In this document: positions 55,572 to 64,000 of the stretch, one piece after another
How positions within the stretch are numbered: the stretch's first letter is position 1
Layout of the letters: each line of letters starts with the position of its first letter
From: Streptomyces sp. SID12501
GTDB lineage: Bacteria; Actinomycetota; Actinomycetes; Streptomycetales; Streptomycetaceae
Reading direction: 5' to 3'
DNA: 64,000 bases
Assembly: GCF_010550245.1 (NCBI RefSeq)
Contig: NZ_JAAGLU010000016.1
Location: 124,001-188,000 of the forward strand
Program-made: the position numbers and the translations under genes
The notes under the pieces: generated by a model
The model's input: only the letters and a program-made list of their open reading frames with translations
Told to the model about the DNA's origin: nothing
Database searches by the model: none

Positions 55572-56591
55572 TCACACCCCTGCCGCGGGTTCCACGTCCC
55601 GCAGCAGTTGCCCGAAGGCGGCCTCGTCGAGGACCGGCGTGCCGAACTGCCGGGCCTTGACCACCTTCGAGGTCATGGAGTCGGGGTCGTTGGTGATGAG
55701 CAGGCTGGTCAGCCGGGACAGGCTCGTCGCGACATGGAGCCCCGCCTCGACGGCCCGGTCCTCCAGCAGGTCGCGCTCGACCGAGGTGTCCCCGGAGAAC
55801 GCCACCCGCATGCCCTGCCGGAGCGGCTTGCCGTCCTCGTACCGCCCCGGGTTGGGGTACGGACACGCGGGCCGCTTGCGGGACGGCCGCCAGCTGGTCG
55901 GCTGGTAGCCCCCGGAGCTCCCGTAACCACCGGAGGCCTGCCGCCCGATCTGGGGGCGGGCGGAGCCGCTTGTCACCGCTGACCCCGACCACTCCGTCAG
56001 CGCCCGGCACTCCAGCAGCGGCAGCCGTACGCCGCCCCGGGCCGCCGCGTGCAGACTGGGCCGGAACGCCTCGGCGAGCACCCGCGCGTCGTCCAGCGCG
56101 TGGTGGGCCCGCTGCTGGACGACCCCGAAGTGCGCGGCGAGTGTCTCCAGCTTGTGGTTGGGCAGCGGCAGCCCCAGCTCCTTGGACAGCGCGATGGTGC
56201 ACAGCCGCTGACGCACCGGCGCCTCGCGCTCCGCGCGCGCGTACTCCCGGGCGATCATCGACCAGTCGAAGACGGCGTTGTGCGCGACGAGCACGCGGTC
56301 GGCGAGCCGGGACGCGAACTCCTCGGCGATGTCCACGAAGAGCGGGGCGCCCTCAAGGGCGTCGCTCGTCAGCCCGTGGATCCACACCGGCCCCGGATCC
56401 CGCTCCGGGTTGACCGTCGTGTACCAGTGGTCCTCGACCTCACCGCGCGCGTCCAGCCGGTAGACGGCGGCGGAGATTATCCGGTCGTCCCGGGACAGAC
56501 CGGTCGTCTCGACGTCAACGACCGCGTACCCCTGGGGATATGCGGTCGGCCACGGGGCGGGGGACGGCGTGGGCGTCAGGTCTTCGAGCAT
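55572..56591 (-). CDS. DnaQ-like 3'-5' exonuclease with BRCT domain
   Basis: 339 residues. N-terminal DEDDh nuclease: AVVDVETTGLSRDDRIISAAVYRL (D, E), VLVAHNAVFDWSMIAREY (D), and HHALDDARVLAEAF (H, D). A Gly/Ser/Pro linker leads to a C-terminal BRCT domain (GMRVAFSGDTSVERDLLEDRAVEAGLHVATSLSRLTSLLITNDPDSMTSKVVKARQFGTPVLDEAAF). Likely a DNA repair or proofreading-type nuclease. ATG 56591. Confidence 0.9.
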   Translation of the reverse strand: MLEDLTPTPSPAPWPTAYPQGYAVVDVETTGLSRDDRIISAAVYRLDARGEVEDHWYTTVNPERDPGPVWIHGLTSDALEGAPLFVDIAEEFASRLADRVLVAHNAVFDWSMIAREYARAEREAPVRQRLCTIALSKELGLPLPNHKLETLAAHFGVVQQRAHHALDDARVLAEAFRPSLHAAARGGVRLPLLECRALTEWSGSAVTSGSARPQIGRQASGGYGSSGGYQPTSWRPSRKRPACPYPNPGRYEDGKPLRQGMRVAFSGDTSVERDLLEDRAVEAGLHVATSLSRLTSLLITNDPDSMTSKVVKARQFGTPVLDEAAFGQLLRDVEPAAGV

Positions 56592-56733
56592 GGTCCCAGA
56601 GAATACGGGCCGCGACTGACAGTCCGTCGCGCACCCGTTGGTGGAGACCACCAACAAGCAAGCGCGTACCGCCTTGAATACTTGTCAGTAACAACGTCTA
56701 TGCGCCACCTGTGAGCCGCCCTAACGTGCAGTC

Positions 56734-57603
56734 ATGCCCAACCTTCCCGACGTCGTGGCCTGGTCGATACCCGCCTTCGTGCTGCTCACCGTCATCGAGA
56801 TCATCAGTGTCCGGATCCACCCGGAGGAGAACGCCGCCGGGTACGAGGCCAAGGACGCCGCGACCAGTGTCGGCATGGGACTCGGAAGCCTGGCCTTCGA
56901 CTTCCTCTGGAAGATCCCGATCCTCGCCGTCTACACGGCGGCCCACGAACTCACCCCGCTCCGCGTCCCCGTCCTGTGGTGGACCGTCCCGCTCATGCTG
57001 CTCGCGCAGGACTTCTTCTACTACTGGTCCCACCGCGGCCACCACGTCGTCCGCATCCTCTGGGCCTGCCATGTGGTCCACCACTCCAGCCGCAGCTTCA
57101 ACCTGACGACGGCGTTGCGCCAGCCCTGGACCACGCTCACCGTCTGGCCGTTCTACGTGCCTCTCGTCGCCCTCGGTGTGCACCCGGCCGCGCTCGCCTT
57201 CTGTTCCTCCGCGAACCTCGTGTACCAGTTCTGGATCCACACCGAGCGGATCGACCGCATGCCCCGGTGGTTCGAGTACGTCTTCAACACGCCCTCCCAC
57301 CACCGCGTCCACCACGCCTCCCAAGGCGGCTACCTGGACCGCAACTTCGGCGGGATCCTCATCGTCTGGGACCGGCTGTTCGGCTCGTTCGTCGCCGAGA
57401 CCGAACGGCCTGTCTACGGGTTGACGAAGAACATCAACACGTTCAACCCGGTCAAGGTGGCCACCCATGAGTACGTCGCGATCGTCAAGGACATCAAGGC
57501 GGCCGGAAGTTGGCGTGAGCGCGCCGGGCGGGTGTTCCGGGGGCCGGGCTGGCAGCCCGCGCACCTGCGGCAGGAGCCGGCCGAAGAGACCGGCGTCGCG
57601 TGA
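56734..57603 (+). CDS. Sterol desaturase / fatty acid hydroxylase family protein
   Basis: 289-residue membrane di-iron enzyme. Histidine boxes HRGHH (100-104), HVVHH (113-117) and HHRVHH (189-194), with spans around them. Oxidises a lipid substrate that cannot be named. The stop overlaps the next start (GTGA). Confidence 0.9.
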   Translation: MPNLPDVVAWSIPAFVLLTVIEIISVRIHPEENAAGYEAKDAATSVGMGLGSLAFDFLWKIPILAVYTAAHELTPLRVPVLWWTVPLMLLAQDFFYYWSHRGHHVVRILWACHVVHHSSRSFNLTTALRQPWTTLTVWPFYVPLVALGVHPAALAFCSSANLVYQFWIHTERIDRMPRWFEYVFNTPSHHRVHHASQGGYLDRNFGGILIVWDRLFGSFVAETERPVYGLTKNINTFNPVKVATHEYVAIVKDIKAAGSWRERAGRVFRGPGWQPAHLRQEPAEETGVA

Positions 57604-58301
57604 GGCCGGCCCGGGTTCTTCTCGCCGCCTTCGCCCTCACGGCGGCCGTCGACCTGACCGCCCTCGCGGTCGGCTCCGACACCGGGCACGCCCTCGCCAA
57701 GCCCCTCCTGATGCCCCTCCTCGCCGCCCACGCCCACCTGCGCGGCGCTCCCCGCCTCCTCCCCGTCGCCCTCCTCCTCGGCTGGGCCGGCGACGTCCTG
57801 CTCCTCTCCGACGCCGACCCGGCGTTCCTGGCAGGCATGGCCTCCTTCGCGGCCGGTCACGTCTGTTACCTCGCCCTCTTCAGGAGGTACGGCAAAGAGG
57901 ACCGCACGGCGAACGGCACGCCACGCGCGCGCGGCGCACGCATCCGGCTCGCGGGGGTCTACGCCCTGGCCCTGGCCGGCACTCTCGCCGCCCTCTGGTC
58001 CGGCCTCCCCACCCAACTCCGCGTCCCCGTCGCCGGCTACAGCCTCCTGCTGACCGCGATGGCATACCGGGCCACCGCACTCGGGCTTCTCGCCGGCGCG
58101 GGCGGCGCGTTCTTCCTGCTCTCCGACACGCTCATCGCGACCGGCGTCGCGGACCTGCCCCAGCTCCCCCGCCCCGACCTCTGGATCATGCTCACGTATC
58201 TCGCGGCCCAGTGGCTCCTGACCGGCGGCGTGCTCGCGGCGGCGAGAACCGGCACGCCCCCACCCGTCACGTCCAGCGGATCGGTACCGGCAACGCGGTG
58301 A
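57600..58301 (+). CDS. YhhN/lysoplasmalogenase family membrane protein
   Basis: 233 residues with about eight spans. The family pattern is visible in KPLLMPLLAAHAH, LLLGWAGDVLLLSDADPAFLAGMASFAAGHVCY and FFLLSDTLIA. Members hydrolyse vinyl-ether lysophospholipids. GTG start overlaps the desaturase stop. Its last 35 bp overlap the end of the convergent CopD gene. Confidence 0.85.
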   Translation: MRPARVLLAAFALTAAVDLTALAVGSDTGHALAKPLLMPLLAAHAHLRGAPRLLPVALLLGWAGDVLLLSDADPAFLAGMASFAAGHVCYLALFRRYGKEDRTANGTPRARGARIRLAGVYALALAGTLAALWSGLPTQLRVPVAGYSLLLTAMAYRATALGLLAGAGGAFFLLSDTLIATGVADLPQLPRPDLWIMLTYLAAQWLLTGGVLAAARTGTPPPVTSSGSVPATR

Positions 58302-59304
58302 GCAGCCCCGACACGGCGACCACCAGCCCCAGCGCGACGACCTCCGCGCGCGCGGGGGAGCAGGCCGTCAGCGGGTCGGCCGCCCGGCTCAGCCGCAGCC
58401 GCGCCCACAGGGCGAGCACGGCGACGGCGGCCACGACGAGCACCTTGGCGAGCAGGGTGCGGCCGTACGCCGTCGACGTCAGCTGGTCCAGGACCGTGTC
58501 CGGCGGCATCCGGCGCAGCGTGCTCCAGATGCCCGTGGCGGTGATCAGGGCGAGCAGGACGGCCGCCACGCGCGCGTAGAGGCCCAGCAGCGCCACGCGC
58601 GCCTCCCGGGCAGCCCTCCAGAGGGGCAACGTCCGCAGTACGTACAGCAGTCCGCCCACCCACAGCGCCGCGCACGTGAGGTGGACGAACGTCAGCGCCG
58701 AGCCGGTCAGCGGACCGGTCTCCGGCGCCGGATGGGCCCGCAGCGCCTCCGCGACGGCCACCGCCGCCAACGGCCAGACCTGCGTGGCCGGGCGGGCCGA
58801 GAGAGCGCACAGGCCCGCCGCGGCGAACCCGTTGACCTCCAGCAGCGCGAGCTTGCCGTCCCGGGACTCGTACAGGCCGCCCACATCGATCGCGGCCAGG
58901 CTGTGCGGTACGAGGTTGCCGGTCGACACCACCGAGGCCAGCCCCAGCGCGGCGACGAAACCGACACCGGCCGCGTACGGCGCCCAGGCGCGCGCCCGCT
59001 CCGGCGGCGCCCCGGGCAACCTCCCGGCCAGCCTCCGCGCGAACTGCTCGCCCACCGGAACGCACAGCGCGGCGAACAGCACCGTCCGCAGCAGCCCGAT
59101 CCCGCCCACGCCGGGCGCGGCGGCCTCCCCGGTGCCGTCCAGCGCGACGGACGGGCCGAGCAGCGGTATCAGCGCGGCCAGCAGCACCAGGACCAGTACG
59201 GCGACGGCCCGGCCGGCCCCGGGGCGCCGCACGGGCTCGCTCGCGCCGGGCGCCCCGGGCGTGGGTCCTGTCAAGGTCACCTCGTGATCTTCACCAGTCG
59301 TCAT
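58267..59304 (-). CDS. CopD-type copper resistance membrane protein
   Basis: 345 residues with ~8 spans. The CopD domain is seen from TFVHLTCAALWVGGLLYVL through ARVAAVLLALITATGIWSTLRR and LLAKVLVVAAVAVLALWARLRL. There is no fused CopC domain. ATG 59304 chosen; longer in-frame sequence has no ribosome site. Confidence 0.87.
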   Translation of the reverse strand: MTTGEDHEVTLTGPTPGAPGASEPVRRPGAGRAVAVLVLVLLAALIPLLGPSVALDGTGEAAAPGVGGIGLLRTVLFAALCVPVGEQFARRLAGRLPGAPPERARAWAPYAAGVGFVAALGLASVVSTGNLVPHSLAAIDVGGLYESRDGKLALLEVNGFAAAGLCALSARPATQVWPLAAVAVAEALRAHPAPETGPLTGSALTFVHLTCAALWVGGLLYVLRTLPLWRAAREARVALLGLYARVAAVLLALITATGIWSTLRRMPPDTVLDQLTSTAYGRTLLAKVLVVAAVAVLALWARLRLSRAADPLTACSPARAEVVALGLVVAVSGLLTALPVPIRWT

Positions 59305-59425
59305 GGAGCAGGGCAAGTCAAGGAAAACGGCTGGGAGGTACGGCATTCCGCCGATCGGTACGTTCGCGGCCCGACCGTGACTCAGCTCCAGCGCGGCGCG
59401 TCCGCTCTCCAGAGCCCGCCCGGCC

Positions 59426-59653
59426 GTGCCCACTCAGCCCGGCCGCTCTCAGAAAGGCCGGCGACAGGGCATACCGCAACTGCCCCAGGACGAGACCCTG
59501 CCGGCGGACACGATGACGGCCTTCGAGGTGGACGGCGTCCCAACCGAGGTGGCCATCGCGGTCGGCGACACGCCTGGGGATGCGCGACTCGTCGCCGTCT
59601 ACTCGAACAAGGAACTGCCGCCCGAGGTGCAGAAACCGATCGACGGATCCTGA
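59426..59653 (+). pseudogene. Possible remnant of a small protein gene
   Basis: A 75-codon frame. Its second half looks like genuine protein (TAFEVDGVPTEVAIAVGDTP, LVAVYSNKELPPEV) but its first half is basic and irregular, and there is no good start signal. It may be the 3' remnant of a gene that lay between copD and the subtilisin gene. The rest of 59305-59884 shows no gene. Confidence 0.35.
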
Positions 59654-59884
59654 CACCGGTGCGGGGCGTCACCGCCCCGCACCGGCCTGACCCTGGTGGT
59701 CCTGATCACTGCGGCTACCGCACACACTCCGTCCTTCGAACACTGCCGTGAACAGTGGTTACGGGAGCCGCGCGGCGACACCCGCGGCGCGCGGCCAAAG
59801 GTGCACCGATCAGAACGAAGGCCGTGAGGGTGTGCGGGAAGTGCGGACGGCGCGGCCCGTCGAGGCCGCGCCGCCCGGTTCGGG

Positions 59885-61417
59885 CTATCGCACCGCGCGC
59901 AGCGCGTCGACGATCCCGAACCCGAAGAATCCGTTGACCCGTGTGCCGCCCTCGCACACCGCGTCCTGCGTGCCGTCACCGTCCTGGTCGTACGACGTGG
60001 GGCAGCCCGGGTTGTTCGCCTGGACCTTGAGCAGCGCCTGGAGCTGGGCCGGGGTCGCCTTCGGGTGCTTCGACTTCAGCAGCGCGGCGACGCCCGCGGC
60101 GTGCGGCGAGGCCATCGAGGTGCCCTGGAGGAAGGCGTACTCGCCGTTCGGCATGGTGGACAGGATGCGGCCGTTCTTCGACGGCGTGTCCGGTATCTGG
60201 TACTTGCGGTCGCCGCCCGGGGCCGCGATGTCGATGACACCGTTGCCGTACGTGGAGTAGTACGACTTGACGTTGTCGACGCCCGTGGCGCTCACCGTGA
60301 CGACACCCGGGAGCTGGGTCGGTACGTCGAAGCACTCGTGCGGGTCGATCGTGCGGGTGACCGGCGTCGAGTCGTCGGGGCTGCTCTCGTCGACGATGGC
60401 GTCGGAGGCCAGGTCGTGGCTTGAGTTGCCCGCCGACGCCAGGTTGAGGGTGCCCTTCTTCGTCGCGTACAGCTGTGCCCTGTTGACCGCGTCAACAATT
60501 GCCCGCTGATCGGGGTCGTCCACGCAGTTGTACAGCCATGGATCAACGTAGTAGCTGTTGTTCGTGATCTCGACGCCGTGGTCGGCGGCGAACACGAAGG
60601 CGCACACGACGCTCTCCGGGTAGAAGAGCCCGTCGTTGGGGTCGCTCACCTTGATGCCGGCGACCTTCACGCCGGGCGCGACACCGGCCACGCCGATGCC
60701 GTTGCGGGCGGCGGCGATCTCACCGGCGACATGGGTGCCGTGGTAGTCCTCGGCGGTGTACGGGCGCCAGGCACCCGCGCTGGTGTCTGCGACGCCGCCG
60801 ACGCAGTTCGCCGACTGGGACGCGGAGAAGTTCGGGGCGAGGTCGGGGTGGGTGTCGTCGACGCCGGTGTCGATCACGGCGACGGTGACCTTGCGGCTTC
60901 CCGGATTGATCTTCGCGGCCTTGTCGGCGCCGATCGACCGCAGGTCCCACTGGTCGGCTTCGAGGGGCTCGCTCTCGGGGGTCCTGGCCGACACGGCCTC
61001 GACCTTGGCTGCCTCCGCGGCTGTCAGATAGTCCGCCGCACCCTCGTCGGTCGTCCCGGCGGCGACCAGCGGCGTGGTCCGCGTGGCACCCGCGGACCGC
61101 ACACCGCGCACCGCGCGGATCTCCGCCCCGAAGGAGGGGTTCGCGGAGTGGACGACGAGCACACCGATCTTGCCGTACGTGATCACGACGGTGCCGCCGG
61201 CCTTGGAGATCGCCTTCGTCACCGCCCCGATCGTGTGACGGTCGGTGCTCTTGGTGTTGACGACATACGCGAGGTTCGGACCGTCCGTCGCCCGGGCCGC
61301 GGAAGCGGCCGGTTCGGCGGCCGACGCGGCCACGGGCAGGAAGCCGAGGGAGGCGGTCAGGGACAGTACGACCGGCACCGCGAGAGCGAGCCGACGTCTG
61401 GAGCGCAGATGAGCCAT
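59885..61417 (-). CDS. Secreted S8 family serine peptidase (subtilisin-like)
   Basis: 510 residues. Signal peptide ~1-33 (LALAVPVVLSLTASLGFLPVAASA). An inhibitor-like propeptide (LAYVVNTKSTDRHTIGAVTKAI) runs to ~155. Catalytic triad Asp183 (VIDTGVDDTHPDL), His226 (YHGTHVAGEIAA), Ser434 (GTSMASPHAAG), with Asn in LASAGNSS. Ends with a Ca-type DQDGDGTQDAVC loop. Exported protease of the prepro type common in Streptomyces. Confidence 0.93.
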   Translation of the reverse strand: MAHLRSRRRLALAVPVVLSLTASLGFLPVAASAAEPAASAARATDGPNLAYVVNTKSTDRHTIGAVTKAISKAGGTVVITYGKIGVLVVHSANPSFGAEIRAVRGVRSAGATRTTPLVAAGTTDEGAADYLTAAEAAKVEAVSARTPESEPLEADQWDLRSIGADKAAKINPGSRKVTVAVIDTGVDDTHPDLAPNFSASQSANCVGGVADTSAGAWRPYTAEDYHGTHVAGEIAAARNGIGVAGVAPGVKVAGIKVSDPNDGLFYPESVVCAFVFAADHGVEITNNSYYVDPWLYNCVDDPDQRAIVDAVNRAQLYATKKGTLNLASAGNSSHDLASDAIVDESSPDDSTPVTRTIDPHECFDVPTQLPGVVTVSATGVDNVKSYYSTYGNGVIDIAAPGGDRKYQIPDTPSKNGRILSTMPNGEYAFLQGTSMASPHAAGVAALLKSKHPKATPAQLQALLKVQANNPGCPTSYDQDGDGTQDAVCEGGTRVNGFFGFGIVDALRAVR

Positions 61418-61756
61418 GGGTTCTCCATATCATCCGGAAACGGGGCTCGCCCGGACAAGGATGGTTGCCGGGCAAGCGCGTAGCAGGGACGGGCAACAAG
61501 TGGGTACGCGCGAAAAGGCGGGCACGGGCGCGTGGCCCGCGCCTCCGATTTTGCAGGTACATGACGGGTGGTACAGGGCGAAGCTATCCCGCATCGTCGC
61601 TGGCCAGCAATGACTTCCGGAGATCAGTTCGGAAAGAAGCGCGGCGAGTTGAACCGGTCCTCGCGTGGCGCCGTGACCTTGGGCAGGGAGCACGAGGACC
61701 ATCGGGCCCTCTGTCGGATCACGCGTGGGGGCCCTACCATCGCGAGCCGGCCACCT

Positions 61757-61770
61757 GTGATCCAGATCAC
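61757..61770. promoter_or_regulatory. Crp-like palindrome upstream of the acetate symporter operon
   Basis: gtgatc-ca-gatcac, 14 bp, within tgtga-N6-tcacc. It resembles the half-site arrangement of cAMP-receptor-protein sites. It lies 21 bp before an ATG at 61791 and ~108 bp before the preferred GTG. The remaining upstream DNA (61418-61750) shows no gene. Confidence 0.45.
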
Positions 61771-61877
61771 CGCGAGGTCAGAGAAGAGACATGTCCGTAC
61801 CCAGCCCGACCCCGTCCCCGAACGACCACGCACCCCCGTCCACCGACGTGACCGCACCCGCAACGCGAGGAGACTCC

Positions 61878-62234
61878 GTGGCTACCGACGCACCGCCCCC
61901 CTCGAAGACAGAACGCCGCCTCCCCTCCACGGAGGAGTACGTCGAGGTCCAGCAGAGCGCTGAGTTCGGTGAACTGCGCCGCGCCCACCGCTCCTTCGCC
62001 TTCCCGCTGACCGTCGGCTTCATCGCCTGGTACCTGCTGTACGTCCTGCTGTCGAACTACGCGGGCGGCTTCATGGGCACCAAGCTCGTCGGCCACATCA
62101 ACGTCGCCTTCGTCCTGGGCATCGCCCAGTTCGTCACCACGTTCCTCATCGCCTGGTGGTACGCGCGGCACGCCGCCGCCAACCTCGACCCGAAGGGTGA
62201 GGCGATCAAGTCCCGGATGGAGGGCGAGGCATGA
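61878..62234 (+). CDS. DUF485 family small membrane protein
   Basis: 118 residues from the GTG at 61878, which has GAGGAG five bases upstream. An ATG at 61791 in the same frame would add 29 Pro/Thr-rich residues. The DUF485 core is LRRAHRSFAFPLTVGFIAWYLLYVLLSNYAGGFM, then INVAFVLGIAQFVTTFLIAWWYARHA (two spans). Always paired with acetate/solute symporters; ATGA overlap with actP. Confidence 0.88.
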   Translation: MATDAPPPSKTERRLPSTEEYVEVQQSAEFGELRRAHRSFAFPLTVGFIAWYLLYVLLSNYAGGFMGTKLVGHINVAFVLGIAQFVTTFLIAWWYARHAAANLDPKGEAIKSRMEGEA

Positions 62235-63856
62235 GCCCCGTACAGCAGAGTGTTCTCGCCGCGGGCGAGGCCAGTGAGCACCGGCCACTGATCATCTCCC
62301 TGTTCGCGGTGTTCGTCGTCGCGACCCTCGTCATCACCGTCTGGGCGGGCCGCCAGACCAAGAGCGCCGCCGACTTCTACGCCGGCGGACGCCAGTTCAG
62401 CGCCTTCCAGAACGGCCTCGCGGTCTCCGGCGACTACATGTCCGCCGCGTCCTTCCTCGGCATCGCGGGCGCGATCGCCCTCTTCGGGTACGACGGCTTC
62501 CTGTACTCCATCGGCTTCCTCGTCGCCTGGCTGGTCGCCCTGCTCCTGGTGGCCGAACCGCTGCGCAACTCGGGCCGCTACACCATGGGTGACGTCCTCG
62601 CGTACCGCATGCGCCAGCGTCCGGTCCGCACGGCCGCCGGTACGTCGACGATCGTCGTCTCGATCTTCTACCTGCTCGCCCAGATGGCCGGCGCGGGCGT
62701 CCTCGTCTCGCTCCTCCTCGGCATCACGTCCGACGCGGGCAAGGTCGCCATCGTCGCCCTCGTCGGCGTCCTGATGATCGTGTACGTCTCCATCGGCGGC
62801 ATGAAGGGCACCACCTGGGTCCAGATGGTCAAGGCCGTGCTGCTCATCAGCGGCACGATCCTCATTACGTTCCTGGTGCTGCTGAAGTTCAACTTCAACA
62901 TCTCCGATCTGCTCGGCACCGCCGCCGAACGCAGCGGCAAGGGCGACGCCTTCCTGGAGCCCGGCCTCCAGTACGGCGCCACCGGCACCACCAAGCTGGA
63001 CTTCATCTCCCTGGGCATCGCCCTGGTCCTCGGCACCGCCGGTCTGCCGCACATCCTGATCCGCTTCTACACGGTGCCCACGGCCAAGGCCGCCCGGAAG
63101 TCCGTGAACTGGGCGATCGGCATCATCGGCGGCTTCTACCTGATGACGATCGCGCTCGGCTTCGGCGCCGCGGCACTGATCGATCCGAAAGAGATCACCG
63201 ACTCCAACCCATCGGGCAACACGGCGGCGCCACTGCTCGCCCTGCACATCGGCGGCGTCGACTCGACCTGGGGCGCCGTGCTGCTCGCGACGATCTCGGC
63301 GGTCGCCTTCGCGACGATCCTCGCCGTCGTCGCCGGCCTCACGCTGGCCTCGTCGTCGTCCTTCGCGCACGACATCTACGCCAACGTCATCCGCAAGGGG
63401 CAGGCAACCGAGAAGGAGGAGATGAAGGCGGTCCGTTGGGCCACCGTCTTCATCGGCATCATCTCCATCGCCCTGGGCGCCCTCGCCCGTGACCTCAACG
63501 TCGCGGGCCTGGTCGCACTGGCGTTCGCGGTAGCCGCCTCCGCCAATCTCCCGACGATCCTCTACAGCCTGTTCTGGAAGAAGTTCACCACCCAGGGCGC
63601 CCTGTGGTCGATCTACGGTGGCCTGATCGTGGCGGTCGGCCTGGTGCTGTTCTCGCCGGTCGTCTCCGGCGACCCGAAGGCGATGTTCCCGGGCGTCGAC
63701 TTCCACTGGTTCCCGCTGAAGAACCCCGGGATCATCTCCATCCCGTTCGGCTTCGTCATGGGCTGGCTCGGCACCGTCCTCTCCAAGGAGGAGCCCGACA
63801 CCGGCAAGTACGCGGAGCTGGAGGTGCGGTCCCTCACGGGCACCGGAGCGCACTAG
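62231..63856 (+). CDS. actP: Cation/acetate symporter ActP
   Basis: 541 residues, sodium:solute symporter family, ~13 spans. Motifs: SAADFYAGGRQFSAFQNGLAVSGDYMSAASFLGIAGAIALFGYDGFLYSIGFLVAW, GTAGLPHILIRFYTVPTAKAARKSVNW, LASSSSFAHDIY. Takes up acetate or similar short carboxylates with a cation. Overlaps the DUF485 stop by 4 nt and is followed by a strong hairpin. Confidence 0.92.
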   Translation: MSPVQQSVLAAGEASEHRPLIISLFAVFVVATLVITVWAGRQTKSAADFYAGGRQFSAFQNGLAVSGDYMSAASFLGIAGAIALFGYDGFLYSIGFLVAWLVALLLVAEPLRNSGRYTMGDVLAYRMRQRPVRTAAGTSTIVVSIFYLLAQMAGAGVLVSLLLGITSDAGKVAIVALVGVLMIVYVSIGGMKGTTWVQMVKAVLLISGTILITFLVLLKFNFNISDLLGTAAERSGKGDAFLEPGLQYGATGTTKLDFISLGIALVLGTAGLPHILIRFYTVPTAKAARKSVNWAIGIIGGFYLMTIALGFGAAALIDPKEITDSNPSGNTAAPLLALHIGGVDSTWGAVLLATISAVAFATILAVVAGLTLASSSSFAHDIYANVIRKGQATEKEEMKAVRWATVFIGIISIALGALARDLNVAGLVALAFAVAASANLPTILYSLFWKKFTTQGALWSIYGGLIVAVGLVLFSPVVSGDPKAMFPGVDFHWFPLKNPGIISIPFGFVMGWLGTVLSKEEPDTGKYAELEVRSLTGTGAH

Positions 63857-63892
63857 GCGTTCGCTCGCCGGTTCGCCGGCAAGGCATCGCGC

Positions 63893-63922
63893 GGGGCCGT
63901 CGTAGGGATCTACGGCGGCCCC
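63893..63922 (+). terminator. Hairpin terminator after actP
   Basis: ggggccg-t-cgtag / ggat / ctacg-g-cggcccc: 13 paired positions counting one T-G pair, 37 bp after the actP stop. No U-tract. The remaining bases to 64000 show no gene. Confidence 0.75.
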
Positions 63923-64000
63923 ACGCCGCATCCCGCGGCATCGGGCCGCCCTCGTTGTCGGTGGGGTCACGTAGGCTCGCAGGTGCGGGAGAAACTTTTA

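Noticed and set aside
58267..58301. 35-bp tail-to-tail overlap of the YhhN and CopD genes as a regulatory signal
   Set aside because: Short convergent overlaps are common in compact Streptomyces DNA and both protein ends are unremarkable.

Overview
The window is high-GC actinobacterial chromosome, almost certainly Streptomyces. GC-rich codon use, frequent GTG starts, 4-nt start/stop overlaps, a class-E (LAxTG) sortase substrate, the nucleoid protein Gbn and the gene order itself all match the conserved core region around SCO1822-SCO1867 of S. coelicolor. Almost everything is core genome. The exception is a ~6-kb island at 49.35-55.42 kb.

Layout. 0-2.4 kb: ectoine synthesis (ectC, ectB, ectA, minus strand), with ectC running to the window edge. 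2.6-7.5 kb: a class-V aminotransferase divergent from a polar amino-acid ABC transporter plus amidohydrolase operon, with a clear promoter between them. 7.7-8.8 kb: a sortase-anchored surface protein and an inverted-repeat intergenic element. 8.8-27.1 kb: a large cobalamin cluster. A cobalamin riboswitch at about 26.9-27.05 kb heads cobD-cobQ-cobN-chlID-cobO-cobB-cobI, all overlapping by 1-4 nt. A second minus-strand run is cobM-cobL-cbiG/cobJ-cbiX-cobC, and a ZIP metal transporter sits between the two runs on the other strand. 27.1-28.8 kb: a PiT phosphate transporter with a PHO box and a small membrane protein. 28.9-36.9 kb: GH25 muramidase, class II aldolase, alpha/beta hydrolase, a hypothetical protein, a VOC protein, a zinc metallopeptidase and an ABC-F ATPase. 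36.9-37.5 kb: gbn, preceded by a dense cluster of GATC sites. 37.6-41.1 kb: enoyl-CoA hydratase and a five-gene Asp23/AmaP envelope cluster. 41.2-43.4 kb: a DUF6891-like gene, and a YtrA-type GntR regulator with a membrane protein and twin operators. 43.5-49.1 kb: CASTOR-like channel, atypical SDR, GH15 glycosidase, SURF1. 55.6-63.9 kb: DnaQ-like exonuclease with BRCT, sterol-desaturase family, YhhN, CopD, subtilisin, and DUF485 with the ActP acetate symporter.

The most unusual region is 49.35-55.42 kb. A small zinc-ribbon gene that should lie between the exonuclease and SURF1 genes is cut in two. Its first 22 codons are at 55.4 kb and the rest is at 49.2-49.35 kb, and removing the intervening 6,065 bp restores a 77-codon frame exactly. 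The inserted DNA carries its own full-length homologue of the gene it interrupts, in the opposite orientation. It also carries a two-lipoprotein plus membrane-protein operon of unknown function, a truncated IS701-like transposase, an Excalibur-domain protein and a protein with an EF-Tu-like C-terminal barrel.

A second theme is repeat DNA inside coding sequence. A ~110-bp intergenic repeat found at 8.6 kb is also present, in frame, as the linker of cobB. A related segment is inserted in cobQ, and ectC, ectA, cobL and cobB carry in-frame short tandem repeats.
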